This document shows positions 48,768 through 61,690 of a stretch of 64,000 nt of DNA, piece after piece. Under the pieces are notes generated by a model, which saw only the letters and a program-made list of their open reading frames with translations, was not told where the DNA came from and did no database searches. Numbering within the stretch: position 1 is the stretch's first letter; the number at the start of each line of letters is the position of its first letter. Source of the stretch: Phymorhynchus buccinoides. Its lineage: Eukaryota > Mollusca > Gastropoda > Neogastropoda > Raphitomidae. The position numbers and the translations under genes were made by a program. The stretch lies in contig CM065699.1 of assembly GCA_017654935.2 (NCBI GenBank), forward strand, positions 1,063,074-1,127,073. Direction: 5' to 3'.

Positions 48768-48928
48768 TTAAGTATGTGAACAAAGTTTAAAGACTATACA
48801 TGTATAGGCCTAGAGCAGCAGATGTGTGTATGAGACTTGAGTGTGTGTGTGTACATATGTGTGTGAGACTTAAGCATGTGAGCAAAGTGAAACTACATGA
48901 TGTATTAGCAGATGTGTGTGAGAGAAAA

Positions 48929-48965
<37 letters not shown>

Positions 48966-49611
48966 GAAAAGGGGAAACTGTGTGTGTGCGTGCGTGTGCG
49001 TGTTTCTCACTCAACGAGTCATTGGAGTTTGAAGAAGCACCTTTGAAAAATTTCAAAGATAACGCTTAATTCATGCTTCGAATCTTCGCATTGTCATGGT
49101 CCTTTTTTTTTTTACGTGGTCAAACACAGCAGCCTTTCCTCCTGTTTGCATAGCTGCCCGTCACAATCAACTTTCCCGAGTGTCCGATTCAACTTTATTG
49201 ATGAAATCGCTGACAGACACGTATCTTAATGACCTCCAGTTTCATCCAGCCAAGCCCAGTCAAATTTGTATCGGCATCCTTTGTCGGTCTCCTCGATATT
49301 CACATCGATAGTGCGATGAATAGTTTTCATTGTTGCGGATAAAACAATCGCTCAAGATCACTCGCCTGCACCGCCATCGAACAAACGCCAAGCGTACGAG
49401 AATCGCGCAGTCATTGGGCGAAATTGACCAATCACAAAGAAGCTTACGATTTTCAGGCAAGGGAGAGTACTACGAGCTAAATTCTGCTTTCGGGTTGTTT
49501 GTAAGCGTGCGGGAACGTCGGCGAAATCGATCGTCATTACGTTTTTTTGCTTTCGTTTTTTTTGGGGGGCTTTCCCGAATAGAAAAAGCGCATTTACGCG
49601 TTTACGCGTAA
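48506..49611. other. Microsatellite-rich sequence, no gene
   Basis: (TG)n and (AG)n tracts at 48595-48615, 48690-48763, 48840-48870 and 48935-48961. The remainder (49030-49610) has no recognisable domain; short frames on both strands are not supported. Confidence 0.5.
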
Positions 49612-49625
49612 CTCTCACATCCCTG

Positions 49626-51310
49626 TGTTATGAAAGAGACAGACAGACAGACAGTGCCTTACTGTTATGAAAGAGACAGACAGACAGACAGTGTCTTACT
49701 GTTATGAAAGAGACAGGCAGACAGACAGACAGTGCCTTAATGTTATGAAAGAAACAGGCAGACAGTACCTCACTGTTATGAAAGACTGACAGGCAGAGAG
49801 ACAGGCAGACAGTGCCTTACTGTTATGAAAGACTGACAGGCAGAGAGACAGGCAGAGAGACAGGCAGAGACAGACAGACAGTGCCTCACTGTTATGAAAG
49901 AGACAGACAGACAGACAGTGCCTTACTGTTATGAAAGACTGACAGGCAGAGAGACAGGCAGAGACAGACAGACAGTGCCTTACTGTTATGAAAGACTGAC
50001 AGGCAGAGAGACAGGCAGACAGTGCCTTACTGTTATGAAAGAGACAGACAGACAGTGTCTCACTGTTATGAAAGAGACAGGCAGACAGACGGTGCCTTAC
50101 TGTTATGAAAGAGACAGACAGACAGTGCCTTACTGTTATGAAAGAGACAGGCAGACATTGCATCACTGTTATGAAAGAGACAGGCAGACAGACGGTGCCT
50201 TACTGTTATGAAAGAGACAGACAGACAGTGCCTTACTGTTATGAAAGAGACAGACAGACAGTGCCTTACTGTTATGAAAGAGACAGGCAGACATTGCATC
50301 ACTGTTATGAAAGAGACAGGCAGACAGACAGACAAAGAGCCAGACAGTACTGTTATGAAAGAGACAGACAGACAGTGCCTTACTGTTATGAAAGAGACAG
50401 ACAGACAGTGCCTTACTGTTATGAAAGAGACAGACAGACAGTGCCTTACTGTTATGAAAGAGACAGGCAGACAGACACACTGTTACAGACAGTGCCTTAC
50501 TGTTATGAAAGAGACAGACAGACAGTGCCTTACTGTTATGAAAGAGACAGACAGACAGTGCCTTACTGTTATGAAAGAGACAGGCAGAGAGACAGACAGT
50601 GCCTTACTGTTATGAAAGAGACAGACAGACAGTGCCTTACTGTTATGAAAGAGACAGACAGACAGTGCCTTACTGTTATGAAAGAGACAGGCAGACAGAC
50701 AGACAGTGCCTTACTGTTATGAAAGAGACAGACAGACAGTGCCTTACTGTTATGAAAGACAGACAGACAGTGCCTTACTGTTATGAAAGAGACAGGCAGA
50801 CAGAGCTTTACTGTTATGAAAGAGACAGACAGACAGTGCCTTACTGTTATGAAAGAGACAGGCAGAGAGACAGACAGTGCCTTACTGTTATGAAAGAGAC
50901 AGACAGACAGACAGACAGTGCCTCACTGTTATGAAAGAGACAGACAGACAGTGCCTTACTGTTATGAAAGAGACAGGCAGAGAGACAGACAGTGCCTTAC
51001 TGTTATGAAAGAGACAGACAGACAGTGCCTTACTGTTATGAAAGAGACAGGCAGAGAGACAGACAGTGCCTTACTGTTATGAAAGAGACAGACAGACAGT
51101 GCCTTACTGTTATGAAAGAGACAGGCACAGAGAGAGACAGACAGTGCCTTACTGTTATGAAAGAGACAGACAGACAGTGCCTTACTGTTATGAAAGAGAC
51201 AGACAGACAGTGCCTTACTGTTATGAAAGAGACAGACAGACAGTGCCTTACTGTTATGAAAGAGACAGACAGACAGTGCCTTACTGTTATGAAAGAGACG
51301 GACAGACAGT
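49626..51310. repeat. About 33-bp tandem array, about 50 copies
   Basis: CCTTACTGTTATGAAAGAGA CAGACAGACAGTG with a variable number of CAGA/CAGG steps. One founder copy lies at 44645-44690, on the other side of the 44693-49625 insertion, so the insertion split or edged this array. Overlapping ORFs of about 60-200 codons are artefacts. Confidence 0.95.
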
Positions 51311-52290
51311 GACCAATTTGGCTGAGACTGAACTTGACAAAAAGGCAACACAAGACGAACAGTCTAATTGTTTGATGGATAAAATGGCACTAATTCTAAG
51401 CCTCCTCCCTCCTCTCTCACATATTTATATTTATATGCACACACACCACACTTACAATTTACATTCATGGAGTGATGGACACACACACACACACACGGTC
51501 GACACACACACACACACGGTCGGCACACACACACACTATTGTGAATGCTTTGTAAAAAGAATGTTTTTGTACTGTGCCATTTTTTTCTGTGCACTCTCAT
51601 TTTGTCCATTCTTTGTTGTTATTTTGTTCTCTTGAGGACAGGATGTAAAAAAACCTGTTATACTTAATCCTTTTATCCTCAAGAAAGATAATTTTGACTT
51701 GACTTGACTTGACACACACAGTGAGAGATGTGGATGAAGCTAAAAACTAAGCTAAACAGGGCTAGTCTCAACTGTGGGATCAATCTAATGGTTATAATTG
51801 TGATGAGGATTTGGATGAGGCTTAACTTTAACCAAAAAGCACCAAAAGAGGGACAGTGTCATTGTTCAATCAATAAAATGACCATAATCCTGTGTCTTGC
51901 TTCCAAACCATTACACCCAACAGAAAAACACAGACAGATCTGGGAGAGGTATAAGTTTTTAAAAAGGACAGCTGATTTTATGGGATCCATAAAATGTCTG
52001 TAATTCTGTGTCTTGCTTTCATAACACACAGACTTACAGACACAGACAGACAGACACTGATTTGGATGAGGTTTTTAAAAAAAAGAAGCAAAAGAAGTTA
52101 CTGGATCAATAAAATGGTTCAAATTATGCGTCTTCCTGTCACAGCACACAGACAGCGAGACAGACAGACAGCGAGACAGACAGACAGGCAGACATTGATT
52201 TGGATGAGGATAAGAAAGCCAGCAACACAGGGCCAGACCCAGAAGACGGATCGATAGCCTGGGTCTCTTTCTGGAGCACACCCAACCCCC
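51311..52290. repeat. Degenerate ancient tandem repeat (right part)
   Basis: Further copies of the GATTTGGATGAGG / TGGATCAATAAAATGG / TTCTGTGTCTTGCTTTC unit, with GATGAGG-type starts near 51727, 51811, 51938, 52059 and 52199 (spacing 84-140 bp). A CA tract and a retrotransposon tail are inserted (51480-51713). Confidence 0.65.
51540..51713 (+). mobile_element. 3' tail of a non-LTR retrotransposon
   Basis: The sequence TTGTTGTTATTTTGTTCTCT, ...TCCTCAAGAAAGATAATTT ends in (TGACT)n, TTGACTTGACTTGACTTGAC. Such short tandem tails mark 3' ends of CR1/Jockey-group elements. It is in plus orientation, with no coding part. Confidence 0.6.
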
Positions 52291-52555
52291 TCCCCCCCAC
52301 CCCATTCTTGCTTTCCTATCATATCTAAGAGCCACAATAAGTTTTGAAGAGAACCAGACTGTGAGTGAGTTACACTTGTCTGCGTTCAAACTAAAACAAA
52401 GCATAATAAATAAATGTATCTTGAAAAAGAAAAAGACGCAAAAAACCCACCTCATTAATTAATCACAGTAGAATTTTATCAGCAGAGGCCCTACAATTGT
52501 CAGACACACAAGCATGCAAACACACACACACACACTCTCTCTGACCGGAATAAAT

Positions 52556-52608
52556 GCACAACCATTTTCCACAGTATAAAAGTTTTATACTGTGGAAAAT
52601 GGTTGTGC
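52556..52608. repeat. Perfect 26-bp palindrome
   Basis: Arms 52556-52581 and 52583-52608 are exact inverted complements (start GCACAACCATTTTCC) around a single G. It lies immediately before the 51-bp array at 52615. No spacer and no mismatch. Confidence 0.95.
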
Positions 52609-52614
52609 CACACT

Positions 52615-53930
52615 GTATGCATTTCTTAGGTGTACACATTCATGCTGTTCATTCTAAAATACAGTCAATACTGGTAAACAAGCTACACATTCATGCTGTT
52701 CATACTAAAATACAGTCAATACTGGTAAACAAGTTACACATTCATGCTGTTCATTCTAAAATACAGTCAATACTGGTAAACAAGTTACACATTCATGCTG
52801 TTCATACTAAAATACAGTCAATACTGGTAAACAAGTTACACATTCATGCTGTTCATTCTAAAATACAGTCAATACTGGTAAACAAGTTACACATTCATGC
52901 TGTTACATAATACTAAAATACAGTGTTCAATACTGTCAATACTGGTAAACAAGTTACACATTCATGCTGTTACATAAAACAAGTACACATTCATGCTAAA
53001 AATACTGACACACATTCATGCTGTTACAATACTGGTAAACAAGTTACACATTCATGCTGTTACATAATACTAAAATACAGTAAATACTGATAAACAAGTT
53101 ACACATTCATGCTGTTACATAATACTAAAATACAGTAAATACTGAATACTGGTAACAAGTTACACATTCATGCTGTTACATAATACTAAAATACAGTGTT
53201 CATTCTAAAATACAGTCAATACTGACATACAAGCTTATTCTAAAATACAGTTACATGCTGTTCATACTAAAATAAATACTGGTAAACAAGCTACACATTC
53301 ATGTGTTCAAATACTGACAAACAAGTTACACATTCATGCTGTTCATTCTATACAGTCAATACTGGTAAACAAGTACAGTATTCTAAAATACTGATAATAC
53401 AAGTTACACATTCATGCTGTTACATAATACTAAAATACAGTCAATACTGATAAACAAGTTACACATTCATGCTGTTACATAATACTAAAATACAGTCTGA
53501 ATACTTCATGCTGTTCATACTAAAATACAGTCAATACTGGTAAACAAGTTACACATTCATGCTGTTACATAATACTAAAATACAGTAAATACTGACAAAC
53601 AAGTTACACATAATACTAAAATACAGTCAATACTGACAAACAAGTTACAAGGGCGCAGTTTGTGGTCCTGACATATACTTGAATAATAAATAACACATCA
53701 CATGCTGTTACATAGCTACGTATGATAAACTTCTAGCTTCTACATAACTAACATGTTTATTTTTCAAACAAATACTGACCGCCAGTTATTTTACAGTGCA
53801 CACATTCATGCTGTTACATAATACTAAAATACAGTCAATACTGACAAACAAGTTACACATAAGGCTGTAGAAAATACTGAAATACAGTCAATACTGACAA
53901 ACAAGTTACAAGAGTTTGTGGCCTGAGATA
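52615..53930. repeat. 51-bp array degrading into shuffled sub-blocks
   Basis: The first five units (52626-52880) are regular: ACACATTCATGCTGTTCATT CTAAAATACAGTCAATACTG GTAAACAAGTT. Further right the same sub-blocks (ttacataatactaaaatacag, actgacaaacaagtt) appear in changed order and lengths. Single-copy sequence is interspersed at 53650-53790. Confidence 0.9.
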
Positions 53931-54034
53931 TACTTGAATAATAAATAACACATCTGTACATAGGTATGAGAGATTTTTCAGAGAGAGAGAGAGAGAACAC
54001 AGAACAAGACAGAGAGAGAGGGGGGGGGGGGGGG

Positions 54035-54145
<111 letters not shown>

Positions 54146-54154
54146 AGAGAGACT

Positions 54155-56755
54155 TGAAAACTTTGAAAACTTGAAAACTTTAACTTTATTTTTCAAGGAT
54201 AACGATTTTAGGCAATGCCTAGTCTTCCAATCTGTCCTTGGTACATATATACGAACATAGAATACAAACATGGCAAGGCATGATATTACACATACAGATT
54301 TGAACATAAAGGTAGCACCTTTGTACATATACGAACATAGAATACAAACATGGCAAGGCATAGAATTACACATACATAATTGAACATAAAGGTAGCAAAG
54401 CAGCTATTGTGATAAAGACAGGTTGAAATACGAATTTATAGAATTACATACGCGCATGTATAGTTGTTAATACTTGTGCGGGCATACATGCGTGTAACCA
54501 TACACGCACACACCTGCACGTGCCACACGCAAGAATACATGCACATACACACAGATATATGTTGAAGCACGTATAAAAGAACTATACATTTTAGAACAGG
54601 GCAAACTAATGCAGCCTATGGTATGAAACCGGTAGCAATTAGCAATAGAGTGCAGACAATTTAAACATTAATTTTAGCACATTGTTGGAGAATAGTAAAC
54701 AAACTTAACAGAGTGATGTGAAATACATGACATCGTAATTAGCAAAATAGCGTATCGGGATATATGAAGAAAAACAAAAAGAGAAAAATAATAAGAAAAC
54801 AAAATCATAGAGGGTCGAATGTAAGTGTCTCTCGGAGACTCGTTTTGAAGGTTGAGATGGAGGAGCATAATCTAATGTCGGACTGAAGGGAATTCCATAT
54901 GGAGGAACCCGAGAAAGTAAAACTTGACTTGAATTTATCTATTCTTGTGTGTGGTAGAATATAGTTACTTGAACCATAGCGATGTGAGGCTCGTGTAAGT
55001 AGATTTTTCAGGTATTGTGGAGCTAAGTCATAGTGTACTTTGTACATGAGAATGGCTTTAATATAGCTAAGCTGTGATTGCAGTGGAAGTATGTTTAACT
55101 GGGCTTGTTTTTCTGCTGTACTGAGTTCAGGATCAGGAAGGATTATTTTAGCTCCCCTTTTGTGCATAGAATTGAGTTTTAATAGGTGACAATTAGCAGC
55201 AGAGTCCCAGACTACTGATGCGTAATTAATGTGGGAGAGACAGTGGGCATGAAAAAACATTGTGCGTGCGTCTATATCTATGAAGGGTGTAAGTTTTTTT
55301 TAGTAGGAATAAGCTGCGAGCAAGTTTATGTGTCATCTTTTCAATATGGAGTTGCCATTTTAGTTCGTCATCTATTATTACTCCCAGGACTCGGTGCTCG
55401 CGTACTTGGTCTATGGCATTGTCATTAAATTGATTAATATAAACATTTAAAATTAGAGGTTCTATTTGATGTTTTTGTCTTGAGGTAATTAACATGCTTT
55501 TTTTTATATTTTAGGATGGAGGACCATAAGGTTTTGGTTACACCAATCCGAAACATCATGCAAAGCTGACTGAAGAGAGGTTTGAATCGAAGACAGGTTT
55601 GATGCACTAGAATGGAGAGAGGTGTCATCTGCAAAGAGATCACACGAGACAGAGTCAGCCGATATTGATAAAGGTAGATCATTAATGAATAGGCAGAATA
55701 GAAGAGGCCCTAAGACAGATCCTTGGGGTACACCAACCTTTATGATCTCAGTGCATGAGTTTGTGCCATTACTAAAGACAAACTGTGTTCTATTAGTAAG
55801 ATAAGATGCAAAGAAGGAGATCGTGTTTTCGTCTCGTAAACATAGCGCCAGTTTTTTAAGTAGTATTTCATGATTCACAAAATCAAACGCTTTCTTAAAG
55901 TCTAGGAATATATAGCCTGTCATTTTGCTTTGGTTGATTGCTGAAAGCCATGTGTCACATATGTGGACTAGGGCAGCTTGACAGGAATGGTGACGTCGAA
56001 AGCCAGTTTGTAAGGGGTGAAACAAATTATTATCTTCTAAATATTGCATTAGATGCTTATGAATTTTTCTAGTGGTTTAGACAGAACTGAAAGAAGAGAG
56101 ATTGGCCTAAAATTATTCAAGTCAGAAATATCTTTACTTTTAGGCAATGGTATAACTTTTGCTGATTTAAGATCAGGTGGAACAATGTTCTGGTCTAGAC
56201 ACGCGTTATATATGAAAGTAAGAGGTTCTATTATGTAGGGAAAATCAGGTCCCATTGATTTAGTATTTTTTAGATTTGAAATCAAAGAGCCAACTTCGTG
56301 AACAGCTAGTGAAGGTATTTTAAATGAACCGCCAGGTTTAGCGTTAGTATTACAGAAGGTTTGAAAAGAAGGTGGTGGTGTATAGTCTTTTGCAGGTTCT
56401 GATGTATCTGTTGGACTTACAGACTCTGCTAAATTTATAAAGTAGTTATTGAATGCATCTGGCGACCAGTTAAAGTTATTCGTCTGCTGGCGATTAGACT
56501 TATGTGTGATATTGTTTATGGCTCGCCATAAAGTAGATGTGTCGTTGTTTGCAGATACCATTTTGTTGAAGTGTTGTTTCCTGGAGTCACGAATGAGATC
56601 ATTGACTTTGTTTCTTAGTTTTCTAAATTCTGATTCAGCATTTTCACGCTCCAGTTGCTTTTCAACTTTAACATCATCAGGTAGTGAATCAATGTTATCT
56701 TTCTTCAGCAATTTGTATTCGTATTTCAGTTGATTTCGTTTTTTCATTGCTTCTG
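54155..56755 (-). pseudogene. CR1/Jockey-group non-LTR retrotransposon, several frameshifts
   Basis: Minus-strand coding runs from about 56747 to 54805 in four frames. First comes a pre-RT segment (TLWRAINNITHKSN, LNNFRPISLLSVLSKPLEKF). Then RT (FLDFKKAFDFVNHE, VGVPQGSVLGPLLF, LFADDTSLHSS), a segment with HRVLGVIIDDELKWQLHIEK, and the C-terminal HINYASVVWDSAANCHLLKL to FTFSGSSIWNSLQ. Shifts are near 56050, 55500 and 55260. No endonuclease is present. The 3' UTR ends in a (TTTTCAAG)n-like tail next to (AG)n; the 5' end also abuts (AG)n at about 56809. Confidence 0.92.
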
Positions 56756-56811
56756 CTATAGTAATTCCCTTTGTGTGTTCTCATGCTTCTGCGCACTCCT
56801 CTAAAGAGAGA

Positions 56812-56871
<60 letters not shown>

Positions 56872-57101
56872 GCTGATACACCATGAGTGAACAGGGATAG
56901 GGGTGTTTTAAAAAAATCCCACACAGCTGTTACTACTAATACTAGTGTTAGGACGGAGACTTAACCCCTTCTAACTTAACTCAAGATTTAAAAAAAGTTG
57001 AACATAAAAACAAAAGTGTCTCTTCTTACTTCTATCCCCCCCCCCCCATCTGTTTTCTCCTGCCCATATCTGTGTGTGTGTGTGCGCGTGTGTGCTGTAA
57101 T

Positions 57102-57352
57102 TTCACAGCCTTTTTTATAACGAACCTCATCCCTGACTTATCTCTGCCCAATAAATAGACTAAGGCACCCTCCAACAAGCGTCTTCACAGCCTTTTTTAT
57201 AAGAACCTCATCCCTGACTTATCTCTGCCCAACAAATAGACTAAGGCACCCTCCAACAAGCGTCTTCACAGCCTTTTTTATAACGAACCTCATCCCTGAC
57301 TTATCTCTGCCCAACAAATAGACTAAGGCACCCTCCAACAAGCGTCTTCTCA
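57102..57352. repeat. 82-bp tandem repeat, 3 copies
   Basis: TTCACAGCCTTTTTTATAAC...CACCCTCCAACAAGCGTC starts at 57102, 57184 and 57265. It is not near a recognised exon. Confidence 0.95.
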
Positions 57353-57945
57353 GACATATAAAAAAAGAACAAGAAAAAACATCTTGGCAGCAGAAACAGA
57401 TAGAAAGAAAGAAAAAGAGAAGAAGAAGAAAGCAGATACTTTCCATTTCTGTTTTCTTCTCTCCATCAGGCTGGAAAAGATCAACTTTAGTCTCACAACT
57501 TTTCTGTTTCCATGGTAACCCGATTCTTGGTACGCATGTACTAAAGAGGAAAAAACAACAACAAAAACCTAAGTACTGGGTATTTGTTTTTCTTTGTCAG
57601 AATTTTCTTCAGTTATATTGAATTATTTGATCTGCGAGACATCTGGTTCTGTTTAGTCCTTGGTGTGTGTGTGCGTGCGTGTGTGCACATAGTGTATGCG
57701 CGCACATGTGCGTGCGTGTGCATGCATGCACATGTTTGTATACATGCATGCATGGAACAGGGGTAGATGCATAATTGTTTGATGTCAGTAATTTGCATTG
57801 TTGGATATAGTAATTCCCTTTGTGTGTTCTCACGCTTCTGCGCACTCCTCTAAAGCAAAGCACTGCAATACACGTTGCCTGATTGTATTTTGCAGTAAGC
57901 TAGCTACCAGTTAAGTTGTGAAGAAAGATGGCAGTCTACTGCTGA
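57353..57945. other. No gene seen; GT tract and duplicated 50-bp segment
   Basis: A (GT)n-type patch at 57660-57740. The 50-bp segment ATAGTAATTCCCTTTGTGTG through CTCCTCTAAAG at about 57806-57855 also occurs at 56757-56806, beside the 5' end of the retrotransposon. Confidence 0.6.
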
Positions 57946-57949
57946 GCAC

Positions 57950-59475
57950 AAAAAGTAACTTACTACAACAACACTGAGATAATTTGCAAGAATGGACCGA
58001 CAAATGAAATCTTTATATTTCAACGCAGGACATTGCAAGGTTATGCATGTTGGTAACATAAATCCAAGTGTTGATTCTACTCTGATGAACGGCCTTTCTA
58101 CCCAGGGTCTTTGGTGGTATGGCCAGTAACAAACTACCGAGGGTCTTTGGTGGTATGGCCAGTAACAAACTACCGAGGGTCTTTGGTGGCCAGTAACAAA
58201 CTACTGAGGGTCTTTGGTGGTGGCCAGTAACAAACTACTGAGGGTCTTTGGTGGCCAGTAACAAACTACTGAGGGTCTTTGGTGGTAAGGCCAGTAACAA
58301 ACTACCGAGGGTCTTTGGTGGCCAGTAACAAACTACCGAGGGTCTTTGGTGGTATGGCCAGTAACAAACTACCGAGGGTCTTTGGTGGCCAGTAACAAAC
58401 TACTGAGGGTCTTTGGTGGTAAGGCCAGTAACAAACTACTGAGGGTCTTTGGTGGCCAGTAACAAACTACTGAGGGTCTTTGGTGGTATGGCCAGTAACA
58501 AACTACCGAGGGTCTTTGGTGGTATGGCCAGTAACAAACTACTGAGGGTCTTTGGTGGTATGGCCAGTAACAAACTACCGAGGGTCTTTGGTGGTATGGC
58601 CAGTAACAAACTACCGAGGGTCTTTGGTGGTATGGCCAGTAACAAACTACTGAGGGTCTTTGCAAATTGGTGGTAAGGCCAAACTACCGAGGGTCTTTGG
58701 TGGCCAGTAACAAACTACCGAGGGTCTTTGGTGGTATGGCCAGTAACAAACTACTGAGGGTCTTTGCAAATTGGTGGTAAGGCCAAACTACCGAGGGTCT
58801 TTGGTGGCCAGTAACAAACTACCGAGGGTCTTTGGTGGTATGGCCAGTAACAAACTACCGAGGGTCTTTGGTGGTATGGCCAGTAACAAACTACTGAGGG
58901 TCTTTGGTGGTAAGGCCAGTAACAAACTACCGAGGGAGGGTCTTTGGTGGTATGGCCAGTAACAAACTACTGAGGGTCTTTGGTGGTAAGGCCAGTAACA
59001 AACTACCGAGGGAGGGTCTTTGGTGGTATGGCCAGTAACAAAATGTGATTATGAAAAAGACTTAGGGGCAACTTTTGATAAGGATTTTTCTTTTGACAAA
59101 CATATTCAAAACTGTATTAATACTGCTAATAAGATGATTGGTTTAATTAAAAGAACCTTTGCAAATATTGATCGGGATATATTTATTAAATTATACAAGT
59201 CAATTACTGAATTAGTAAGACCCCATTGAGAATATGGAAACATCATATATGGTTCCCAAAGTATAAATACCAGTTGTCAGCAATTGAAAAAGTGCAACAC
59301 AGAGCAACAAAACTTGTTAAGGGATGTAAAAATATGGATTATTATAGTAGACTTAAATATATAAACCTGTTTTCTCTCAAAGGAAGAAGAATTAGGGGGG
59401 ATCTCATTGAGGCCTATAAAATATTCAATGGTCAAGTTGACTTGTCTTGGACAAAATTCTTTGATTCTCAATAAA
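57950..59475 (+). pseudogene. CR1-like retrotransposon RT fragment split by a tandem array
   Basis: Left piece (57970-58095): DNLQEWTDK and, one base shifted, LYFNAGHCKVMHVGNINPSV, matching the RT region before the thumb. Right piece (59040-59475): CDYEKDLGATFDKDFSFDKH, IQNCINTANKMIGLIKRTFA, then after a stop or shift YQLSAIEKVQHRATKLVKGC and YINLFSLKGRRIRGDLIEAY. In related elements these pieces are about a dozen residues apart; here they are separated by the 36-bp array. Confidence 0.85.
58100..59040. repeat. 36-bp tandem array nested in the RT fragment
   Basis: ACTACCGAGGGTCTTTGGTG GTATGGCCAGTAACAA, about 28 units. A shorter 30-bp class lacks GTATGG, and a long class includes GCAAATTGGTGGTAAGGCCA. 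It lies exactly between the two RT pieces. Confidence 0.95.
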
Positions 59476-59753
59476 ATTATAAACTAACAAGGAATGCATG
59501 GTAACATTTTTTTTTTAAATTAAAAGGTTTAATACTAAAAAAAACGTAATATAAGGAAAAATTGTTTCAGCATCCGTGTTGCTAACTTCGGGAATGAGTT
59601 ACCTATTAATCTAAAATGTGCACCTAATACTAACACTTTCAAAAACCGCTTGGGTGATTCTCCAAAATATTTATATGTTTAGAAGCTTTGACAATCGATT
59701 TGTTTTTAATTAGGAAAATTGACCGTAATACACCTTGACCACATTTATGTTTT
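59476..59753. other. A/T-rich sequence, probably retrotransposon 3' remnant
   Basis: It continues from the RT fragment with AACTTCGGGAATGAGTTACC and ACTTTCAAAAACCGCTTGG, which read like the last conserved block of CR1 ORFs (W/F-NxLP, TFKNRL) with a shift. No host gene. Confidence 0.5.
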
Positions 59754-59761
59754 TTATACTT

Positions 59762-60008
59762 GGTAAAGGTCAAGATGTGCCACCCCCCCTACATTTCTCG
59801 GCTAATTAAATGTTTTCTGTTTTTGCCTTTCTTACCAAACATGAAGCTGTATGTTATTAACATTTTCAGCTAATTATCTTTGTTCAATAATTAATTGCAG
59901 TCATGATAAAGCAATTAAAGGCCATTATCTAACAGGACCCCCCCATGTAGTGCAGTATACCGCAGCATTTGTCACAGTCGTGGTTCATTGCGTTTTCCGG
60001 TCTTATAG

Positions 60009-60063
<55 letters not shown>

Positions 60064-60208
60064 GAGTGGTTAGGGTTATTATTCCAAAAAGATAATCAGC
60101 TGAAAAGGTTCATAAAATACAATACAGCTTTATGTTTGGTAAGAAAGGCAAAAACGGAAAAACGGAATTAACCGAGAAATGCAGGGGGGGCACATCTTGA
60201 CCTTTACC
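59762..60208. mobile_element. hAT-type foldback MITE with 8-bp target duplication
   Basis: Ends GGTAAAGGTCAAGATGTGCC and its complement open inverted arms of about 130 bp (59762-59891 and 60078-60208, roughly 85% identical). Flanks TTATACTT (59754-59761 and 60209-60216) are an exact 8-bp target duplication, the length typical of hAT. The core contains a run of 51 G (60012-60062). A partial second copy in opposite orientation lies at 62038-62235. Confidence 0.85.
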
Positions 60209-60224
60209 TTATACTTTATACATG

Positions 60225-60640
60225 CACTAGCGCAACGCCGAGTCCCAGTAACGCCTAGTAACGGTAACGCCTAGTAACGGTAACGCCAAGTACCGGTAAC
60301 GCTGAGTACAGCAAATTTGAAGCGATTCGGTTAAGAAACGGCGGAGTCGTATAGCACGCGCGTTTCTGAACCGATTTGCTTCCGGGTTGGTACACGGATA
60401 GTCACCGTCCCTGGTGATCTTCCTGCCAAATTCGAAGGCAATCGGTCCAGAAACACCGGAGATACGGGCGCCGAGAGGCCGGCAGATGCGCGTTTCGCGC
60501 ATTTGCCGAACCGCGCAAATGACACGGCCGCCTCGGTTGCCATTGTTAGGGCTCACAGCAAATTTGAAGCGATTCGGTCGAAAAACGGCGGAGTTATAAG
60601 GCCCGTTTCGTGTTTCAGACACACACACACACGGACAGTT
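60225..60640. mobile_element. Dispersed repeat fragment (GCGATTCGG family)
   Basis: CAGCAAATTTGAAGCGATTCGG occurs twice in overlapping view (60308, 60558) with AACGGCGGAGT nearby. A short internal repeat AACGCCTAGTAACGGT occurs at 60260-60300. It is GC-richer than its surroundings. No protein is supported. Confidence 0.55.
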
Positions 60641-61138
60641 GGCTTATTACTATATGATTATTTTGTCCCTACCACTACTACTCCTACAGCAAGGAATGTC
60701 AGGTGATCAACAAAGAAATGGAGCAAGCAGTGCCTGCCTAGCACAGTAGCAGACAAAGAAAGGCAGCTGACCTACTTGGTAGAGAAGAAGAAAACATCAC
60801 AAACAGCAGCCTTCCAACCAACCAAACCCCTGTGGATGTGTGTGTTGGAGCTTGAACTAGTTCACGCTTGACAAGAGTGGAAAACATCCACAACTTGTGG
60901 AGAGAAAGACATACACAGTGGCCTAGATCAGTTAGGAAATGTACACCACTCCACACAACACACCCACTGACGTACTAGGCCTATATCGCTGAACACACCC
61001 AGCTACACAGTGCACATAATCAGCACAGTAGGTATGTAGCCAACAACACAGAGCATGAAGTCAGCGTGTAGTGTACACAGACCTAGACACAGATTGGCTT
61101 ACAGTTACACGGAGGGAAAGATAATGAACAGGGTCAGG

Positions 61139-61142
<4 letters not shown>
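60641..61142. other. No gene seen
   Basis: Unremarkable sequence between dispersed repeats and the (AG)n tract at 61143. No coding frame with recognisable content on either strand. Confidence 0.5.

Positions 61143-61690
<548 letters not shown>

Larger units (their letters stand above)
44693..49625. mobile_element. Nested insertion with CAGGGATGTGAGAG inverted ends
   Basis: The 14-bp ends 44693-44706 and 49612-49625 are perfect inverted complements. Flanks TGTTAT (44687-44692 and 49626-49631) form a 6-bp target duplication within the word ACTGTTATGAAAGAG of the surrounding repeat. CAGGG ends suggest the hAT superfamily. The 4.9-kb interior contains the retrotransposon of 45.9-48.5 kb, a duplicated retrotransposon 3' end and (AG)n tracts. 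No transposase was recognised. Confidence 0.7.

Noticed and set aside
49358..49618. 86-codon minus frame near the end of the 44.7-49.6 kb insertion as transposase
   Set aside because: No recognisable transposase or zinc-finger motif.
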